DNA from: Caulobacter soli | GTDB lineage: Bacteria; Pseudomonadota; Alphaproteobacteria; Caulobacterales; Caulobacteraceae | Direction of reading: 5' to 3' | Assembly (NCBI RefSeq): GCF_011045195.1 | Contig: NZ_CP049199.1 | Location: forward strand, 4,261,501 to 4,325,500 | Length of the DNA stretch: 64,000 nt | Shown: one piece after another, positions 60,214 through 64,000 of the stretch | Position numbering within the stretch: the first letter of the stretch is position 1 | Layout: each line of letters opens with the position of its first letter | The notes under the pieces: model-generated | Databases searched by the model: none | What the model saw: the letters and a program-made list of their open reading frames with translations, nothing else | Told to the model about the DNA's origin: nothing | Position numbers and translations under genes: made by a program

Positions 60214-60681
60214 ATGCTGATTGAAGCCACCGACGCCCACTTCGCCGACCTGATCGCCGGGCGTGATCCCGATGGGCTAAGGGTCGCCGAGGGCGGGGTC
60301 GAGGCGCCGGAGGTGCTGGCCATGCTGCGGGGGCTGTCGGCCGAGGTCGGCGAGAGCTTCACGCCCAACGCCTGGCTGATCGTCGAGGACGGCGAGGTGG
60401 TGGGCCTGACGTCGCTGGTCCGCACGCCCTATGTCGGCGACACGGTGATGATCGGCTACGGCGTCGCCGCCTCGCGCCGAGGGCGCGGGATCGCGAAACG
60501 GGCCGTGGCCGAAGTGCTGGCCTGGGCGCGCACCGACTTTCGCGTTTCGACCGTCACCGCCGAGACCGCCGTCGACAACGCCGCCTCTCAGCGGGTGCTG
60601 CAGGCCAACGGCTTCACACGGTCCGGCGAGCGCGAGGACGAGGAGGACGGGCCGCTGTTCTGCTGGTCGGTGGGGGTCTGA
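60214..60681 (+). CDS. GNAT-family N-acetyltransferase
   Basis: 155 residues. The GNAT core is seen in AWLIVEDGEVVGLTSLV (strand beta-4), GYGVAASRRGRGIAKRAVAEVLAWAR with the acetyl-CoA binding R-R-x-G-x-G/A pattern (RRGRGIA), and AETAVDNAASQRVLQANGFTRSGE with the V-x-x-x-N-x-x-S-x-x-x-L-x-x-x-G-F signature of RimJ/RimL-type enzymes. Substrate unknown. It is followed by a hairpin shared with the convergent gene. Confidence 0.9.
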   Translation: MLIEATDAHFADLIAGRDPDGLRVAEGGVEAPEVLAMLRGLSAEVGESFTPNAWLIVEDGEVVGLTSLVRTPYVGDTVMIGYGVAASRRGRGIAKRAVAEVLAWARTDFRVSTVTAETAVDNAASQRVLQANGFTRSGEREDEEDGPLFCWSVGV

Positions 60682-60713
60682 AAAGGCGGGGACGCACGCA
60701 GGCGCGCGTCCCC
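60681..60713 (-). terminator. hairpin terminator between convergent genes
   Basis: GGGGACGC (60688-60695) pairs with GCGTCCCC (60706-60713). On the minus strand the stem is followed by GCCTTTTC, so it should end transcription of the 60737-61069 gene. On the plus strand there is no T-run. Confidence 0.6.
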
Positions 60714-60736
60714 GAGTTCCTCCTCCGAGGTGGAGT

Positions 60737-61069
60737 TCAGCGCGCCGCCGCGACCTGGGACGGGGCGATCTGCGCCGGATTGCATTGCGCCAGCTGGGCG
60801 TCGGTCAGGGTCACGCCGCGATAGCCGAAGCCGGTGATCGGCCCCAGTTCGCGAGCCAGGCGCTTGCAGGTGCGCAGGGGCGGCAGCGACTTGACCTGGG
60901 TCGAGCGGCACGTGTCGCCCTGGCAGCGCCAGAGCGTGCCGTCGAACACCAGATGGTCCTGAGTGATGGGGGCGCCGAGGGTCAGCCACCCCGTCTGGGC
61001 TTGGGTTTCGGCCATGGCGGGGCCGCCCGTCGCGGCCAGGGCCGCGACGGCGATGATCAGGCTACGCAT
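60737..61069 (-). CDS. small secreted Cys-rich protein, unknown
   Basis: 110 residues with a signal peptide (IIAVAALAATGGPAMAE). The mature part has four Cys (RCQGDTCRS, LRTCKRLARE, LAQCNPAQ) likely forming two disulfides, and a conserved-looking WLTLGAPITQDHLVFDGTLW. I do not know a function for this pattern. A terminator-like hairpin follows at 60681. Confidence 0.75.
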   Translation of the reverse strand: MRSLIIAVAALAATGGPAMAETQAQTGWLTLGAPITQDHLVFDGTLWRCQGDTCRSTQVKSLPPLRTCKRLARELGPITGFGYRGVTLTDAQLAQCNPAQIAPSQVAAAR

Positions 61070-61132
61070 GATGGATCTCCTGGGGAGCGGAAGGGCGGCG
61101 GGGACACAAACGAGATCCCGCCACCGGAGGGA

Positions 61133-61154
61133 GGAGACGCGAGCCCGCGTCTCC
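61133..61154. terminator. hairpin after the GST gene
   Basis: GGAGACGC (61133-61140) pairs with GCGTCTCC (61147-61154) around GAGCCC, 16 bases after the GST stop on the minus strand. No T-run follows on that strand, so it is a weak terminator candidate. Confidence 0.4.
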
Positions 61155-61169
61155 TTTCAGGTCCCGGCT

Positions 61170-61793
61170 CTAGGCCGCGGCCTTGAACAGGGTGAGTTCC
61201 TCGTCGAAGGCCCTGGCGATCGAAGGCCGGGTCTGCAGGCGTTCGCGATAGGCGGTCAGCGCCGGATAGGGCCCGAAGTCCAGCGACAGGTAGCGGGCCC
61301 AGGTCAGCATCACGAACAGATAGGCGTCGGCGACGCTGAACCTGCCTTGCAGGAACTCGCGCCCTTTCAGATGAGCGTCGAGATGGGCCAGGCGCTCGGC
61401 CAGCCGCTCGCGGGCGAAGGCCTTGGCGCCGTCCGGGGCCTTGGGATTCAGCAGGACCGTGAAGCCGCCGATATGCAGCTCCGAGCCGATGAAGCTGAGC
61501 CAGCCCTGCACCTTGCGGCGCTCGGGGCCGTCGGCGGGGATCAGGCCGGAGGCCGGAAAGCGGTCGGCGACGTACGGCAGGATCACCGCGTTCTCGAAGA
61601 TCAGCTCGCCGTCGTCGGTGCGCAGCACCGGCACCTGGCCCCTGGCGTTGACCTCCAGGAACGCGGTCCCGTCTTCCACCACCTTGGGGCGGGCCTTGGT
61701 GTCGACCTTCAGGAAGCGGATGTCCGCGCCCGCCTCGTAGGCCGCGATCCGCGTCGCCATCGAGCAGGCCATCGGCGAGAAGTAGAGATCCAT
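61170..61793 (-). CDS. glutathione S-transferase
   Basis: 207 residues from the ATG at 61793, with GGAGGG five bases upstream. Thioredoxin-like N-terminal domain with the beta-class style start DLYFSPMACSMATRIAAYEAG (Ser/Cys at the active site region), LEVNARGQVPVLRTDDGELIFENAVILPYVADRF including the cis-Pro (QVPVL) and the ENAVIL (E-S-x-A-I-L type) glutathione site. The helical C-terminal domain has LQGRFSVADAYLFVMLTWARYL. It conjugates or reduces with glutathione. A TetR gene is divergent from it and probably controls it. Confidence 0.92.
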   Translation of the reverse strand: MDLYFSPMACSMATRIAAYEAGADIRFLKVDTKARPKVVEDGTAFLEVNARGQVPVLRTDDGELIFENAVILPYVADRFPASGLIPADGPERRKVQGWLSFIGSELHIGGFTVLLNPKAPDGAKAFARERLAERLAHLDAHLKGREFLQGRFSVADAYLFVMLTWARYLSLDFGPYPALTAYRERLQTRPSIARAFDEELTLFKAAA

Positions 61794-61816
61794 CGAACCC
61801 TCCATTTGCATTTCCA

Positions 61817-61868
61817 TACTGTTTCGCATAAAAATAACGGCGGTCAAGAAATAAACTGCGAAATGGTA
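61817..61868. promoter_or_regulatory. paired inverted operators between GST and TetR genes
   Basis: TACTGTTTCGCA (61817-61828) and TGCGAAATGGTA (61857-61868) are inverted near-copies (10 of 12), 40 bases apart centre to centre, in the AT-rich divergent gap between the GST and TetR starts. They are well placed to be the sites of the TetR protein. Confidence 0.55.
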
Positions 61869-61897
61869 CAAAAATAGAATCGGGCCAGGAGAGTCAG

Positions 61898-62539
61898 ATG
61901 TCCGAAACTCCCGTGAAGCGGCGCGGCCGCCCCCGCGCCTACGACCCCGACGTCGCCCTGGCCAAGGCCACGGAGATCTTCTGGGCCCAGGGCTTCGCCG
62001 GCGCCTCGCTGGACGACCTGGCCGCCGCCACCGGCATGAACCGGCCCAGTCTGTACGGGGCGTTCGGCGACAAGCAGGCGCTCTTCAGGACGGCGCTGGA
62101 CGGCTATATGGACCGCTCGCGCGCCTCGATGGCCGAGGCCTTCCGGGGCGGCGGCACGCTGCGCGAGGTCCTGACCCGGATCTACCGCACGGCGCTGGGC
62201 TTCTACCTGTCGGACGACGAGGGCGGACGGGGCTGCTTCCTGGCCAGCGCGGGTCTGGGCCAGGCGCTGGTCGACGACGAGGTGCGCCGGATCGTGGCCG
62301 ACGGCCTGCACGAGCTGGACCGCGCCGTCGAAGGCCTGATGACGCGCCGCCAGGCCAAGGGCGAGCTGCCGGCCACCGTCGATCCCGTCGCCCTGGGCCA
62401 TGTGGCCAGCATGATGATGAACGCCCTGTCGGTGCGCGCCCGGGCCGGCGAGACCCGCGAACAGCTGGAGGCCACGATCCTAGTGATGGTCGACCTGATC
62501 TGCGGACCGGCCGATCGAGAACCGCAAGCATCGGAATGA
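61898..62539 (+). CDS. TetR family regulator divergent from GST
   Basis: 213 residues. N-terminal HTH: RRGRPRAYDPDVALAKATEIFWAQGFAGASLDDLAAATGMNRPSLYGAFGDKQALFRTAL, a subgroup typical for repressors of redox or detoxification genes. A Cys occurs in GGRGCFLASAGLGQ, which could be a ligand or redox contact. The gene is divergent from GST with a 104-base gap that holds a pair of inverted motifs. CCAGGAG lies 8 bases before the ATG. Confidence 0.92.
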   Translation: MSETPVKRRGRPRAYDPDVALAKATEIFWAQGFAGASLDDLAAATGMNRPSLYGAFGDKQALFRTALDGYMDRSRASMAEAFRGGGTLREVLTRIYRTALGFYLSDDEGGRGCFLASAGLGQALVDDEVRRIVADGLHELDRAVEGLMTRRQAKGELPATVDPVALGHVASMMMNALSVRARAGETREQLEATILVMVDLICGPADREPQASE

Positions 62540-62589
62540 CGCCCCCGGTCAGGGCGCGCATGCTCCTTCTCACGAAAGGAGACCACCCC

Positions 62590-63315
62590 ATGACCGCTTC
62601 TCTTTCCACCACCGACGACGCGCGCTGGGAGGCCATGCGCCGCCGCGATCGCGACCTCGACGGCGCGTTCTTCATCGCCGTGCGCACCACCGGCGTCTAT
62701 TGCCTGGCCAGCTGCGCCGGGCGGCCGCTGCGCAAGAACGTCGAATTCCACGACACCCGTGAAAGCGCCCGCGCCGCCGGCTTCCGGGCCTGCCTGCGCT
62801 GCAAGCCCGACCAGCCGCGCGAGACCCTGCGTTACGCCACCGTGCCCACGTCGCTGGGCCTGGCCCTGGTCGCCCGCTCCGACGCCGGCTTGCGGCTGGT
62901 GACCCTGGGCGACGACGCCGACGCCCTGGTCCGTGACCTGGAGCGCCGCTTCCGCTCGGCCCGGCTGACGCAAGATCCGGACGGCCTGGCCGCCGACCTG
63001 ACGGCGGTGGCCCAGCAGGTCGACCACTCCGACGCCAGGCTGGACCTGCCGCTCGACGCCCAGGGCACGGACCTGCAGAAGGCCGTCTGGGCGGCGCTGC
63101 GGGCCATCCCGGCCGGGACCACCGCCTCCTATGCGGAAGTCGCTCGGACCATCGGACGGCCCACCGCCGCCCGGGCCGTGGCCCAGGCTTGCGGGGCCAA
63201 TCCGCTGGCGGTGATCACCCCCTGCCATCGGGTGGTGCGGGCCGACGGCGGCCTCTCGGGCTACCGCTGGGGCGTCGAGCGCAAGGCGGCCCTCCTGGCC
63301 CGCGAGGCGGCATGA
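62590..63315 (+). CDS. Ada-like methyltransferase lacking the AraC domain
   Basis: 241 residues from the ATG at 62590 (GAAAGGAGACC upstream). Residues about 8-80 are the Ada zinc domain: RDLDGAFFIAVRTTGVYCLASCAG, then GFRACLRCKPD, which together hold the four zinc-ligand Cys, including the methyl-phosphotriester acceptor. Residues about 85-150 are the Ogt N-terminal ribonuclease-H-like part (TSLGLALVARSDAGLRLVTLGDD). Residues about 155-240 are the methyltransferase core with ASYAEVAR, ARAVAQACGANPLAVITPCHRVV and GGLSGYRWGVERKAALL; the Cys in PCHRV is the O6-methylguanine acceptor. The AraC helix-turn-helix of E. coli Ada, normally between residues 85 and 180, is absent. The next gene overlaps (ATGA). 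Confidence 0.9.
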   Translation: MTASLSTTDDARWEAMRRRDRDLDGAFFIAVRTTGVYCLASCAGRPLRKNVEFHDTRESARAAGFRACLRCKPDQPRETLRYATVPTSLGLALVARSDAGLRLVTLGDDADALVRDLERRFRSARLTQDPDGLAADLTAVAQQVDHSDARLDLPLDAQGTDLQKAVWAALRAIPAGTTASYAEVARTIGRPTAARAVAQACGANPLAVITPCHRVVRADGGLSGYRWGVERKAALLAREAA

Positions 63316-63998
63316 GCCTGGACTGGTCCCGCATCACCGCCGACCTCGACGCCCAGGGCTGGGCCCTGACAGGGCCGCTGCTCAAGCCCGAGACCTGCCA
63401 GAAGATCGCCGGCTTCTACGACCAGGAGGCCGGCTTTCGCAGCCGGGTGGTGATGGCCCGTCACGGCTTCGGCCAGGGCGAGTACAAGTACTTCAGCTAT
63501 CCCCTGCCCGACCCGGTGCAGCGGTTGCGGCAGGGGCTGTACGGCCCACTGGCCGGCGTCGCCAATCGCTGGGCCGAGGTGCTGGGCGAGGAGCGGCGCT
63601 TTCCGGACGACCTGGACGACATGCTGGCTCGTTGCCACGCGGCGGGCCAGGCCCGGCCCACGCCCCTGCTGCTGACCTACGGCCCGGGCGACTACAACTG
63701 CCTGCACCAGGACCTTTACGGCGAGCACGTCTTCCCGCTGCAGGCCGCCTTCCTGCTGGACGAGCCGGGCCGCGACTTCGAGGGCGGCGAGTTCGTGCTG
63801 GTCGAGCAGCGGCCGCGCCAGCAGTCACGCCCCCAGGTCGTGCCGCTGAGGCAGGGCGAGGGCGTGATCTTCGCCGTCCGCGAACGTCCGGCCGCAGGCT
63901 CGCGCGGCGTCCACCGCCGGGTGCTGCGGCATGGGGTCAGCACGGTGCGATCAGGACGGCGGCGCGTGCTGGGGGTGATCTTCCACGACGCGACGTGA
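63312..63998 (+). CDS. DUF2086-type 2OG-Fe(II) oxygenase, DNA repair neighbour
   Basis: 228 residues from the ATG at 63312, overlapping the Ada-like stop. It has the double-stranded beta-helix oxygenase residues: H and D in YNCLHQDLYGEHVFPLQ, the distal His in GSRGVHRRVLRHGVS, and the 2-oxoglutarate Arg near RRRVLGVIFHDA. It belongs to the Oxygenase-NA/DUF2086 group (COG3826), found next to ada genes and proposed to repair alkylated nucleic acid by oxidative demethylation. It is complete: the stop is at 63996-63998, two bases before the window end. Confidence 0.9.
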   Translation: MSLDWSRITADLDAQGWALTGPLLKPETCQKIAGFYDQEAGFRSRVVMARHGFGQGEYKYFSYPLPDPVQRLRQGLYGPLAGVANRWAEVLGEERRFPDDLDDMLARCHAAGQARPTPLLLTYGPGDYNCLHQDLYGEHVFPLQAAFLLDEPGRDFEGGEFVLVEQRPRQQSRPQVVPLRQGEGVIFAVRERPAAGSRGVHRRVLRHGVSTVRSGRRRVLGVIFHDAT

Positions 63999-64000
63999 GG

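Noticed and set aside
1..64000. CRISPR arrays, tRNA or rRNA genes, insertion sequences or phage genes
   Set aside because: No regular repeat-spacer pattern, no cloverleaf or rRNA-like stretches and no transposase or integrase motifs were seen.

Overview
The window is GC-rich and gene-dense, with almost no gaps. It looks like the chromosome of a member of the Caulobacteraceae, most likely Caulobacter. The reasons are a TipF-like EAL protein, a bacterial GH47 mannosidase of the kind known from Caulobacter K31, and many secreted proteins with alphaproteobacterial-style signal peptides. I see no tRNA, rRNA, CRISPR array, transposase or phage gene. This taxonomic call is inferred from protein character, not from a search.

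Layout. (1) 1-21825, all on the minus strand. Read in the direction of transcription it starts with a type II secretion operon in the order gspE-F-G-H-I-J-L-M-C-D-K (21825-12073). Next comes a regulatory and energising cassette: an STN-domain protein, a TonB, an ECF sigma factor and a FecR (11971-8662). It ends with a two-partner secretion operon (8381 to beyond position 1) encoding TpsB, an ExbB proton channel fused to periplasmic DUF2341 and LamG domains, ExbD, TonB, a porin, a periplasmic coiled-coil protein and the N-terminal part of an FHA-type TpsA exoprotein. This is the most unusual assembly in the window. (2) 22026-34906: a small LuxR-type regulator and a Skp-like chaperone, followed by a capsule (group 2 type) locus split over two strands. 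The plus-strand genes are KpsC-like, GT4, KpsM, KpsE and a TPR-GT4 fusion. The minus-strand genes are GT4, Wza/KpsD and a hydrolase-like protein. A separate KpsT ATPase and an orphan Flp-like pilin follow. (3) 34918-43613: two tandem TetR genes with a small helical protein, a HIG1 protein, a cobalamin adenosyltransferase, a membrane pentapeptide-repeat protein, etfBA, and a LysR regulator. (4) 43649-53409: two alpha/beta hydrolases, a DUF3857/transglutaminase protein, GH47, a carboxymuconolactone-decarboxylase-like protein, hydroxybutyryl-CoA dehydrogenase, a frameshifted sulfatase and a membrane protein. Three copies of an 86-bp inverted-pair repeat (REPIN-like) lie between 49785 and 53519. 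(5) 53532-63998: feoAB with a possible Fur box, a secreted protein, tipF, a small lipoprotein, a five-unit TonB-C-like secreted protein, a GNAT enzyme, a divergent GST/TetR pair, and a DNA alkylation repair pair (an Ada protein lacking the AraC domain plus a DUF2086-type oxygenase).

How parts work together. Most operons use ATGA or GTGA stop-start overlaps, which implies translational coupling. Region 1 could be a self-contained surface secretion apparatus: two outer-membrane secretion routes, two dedicated TonB proteins, one ExbB/ExbD motor and its own sigma/anti-sigma pair, but no TonB-dependent receptor. Region 2 encodes nearly the whole ABC-dependent capsule export route. Limits: all family calls come from motifs read by eye, start codons are chosen from Shine-Dalgarno and overlap evidence, and regulatory sites are pattern matches.
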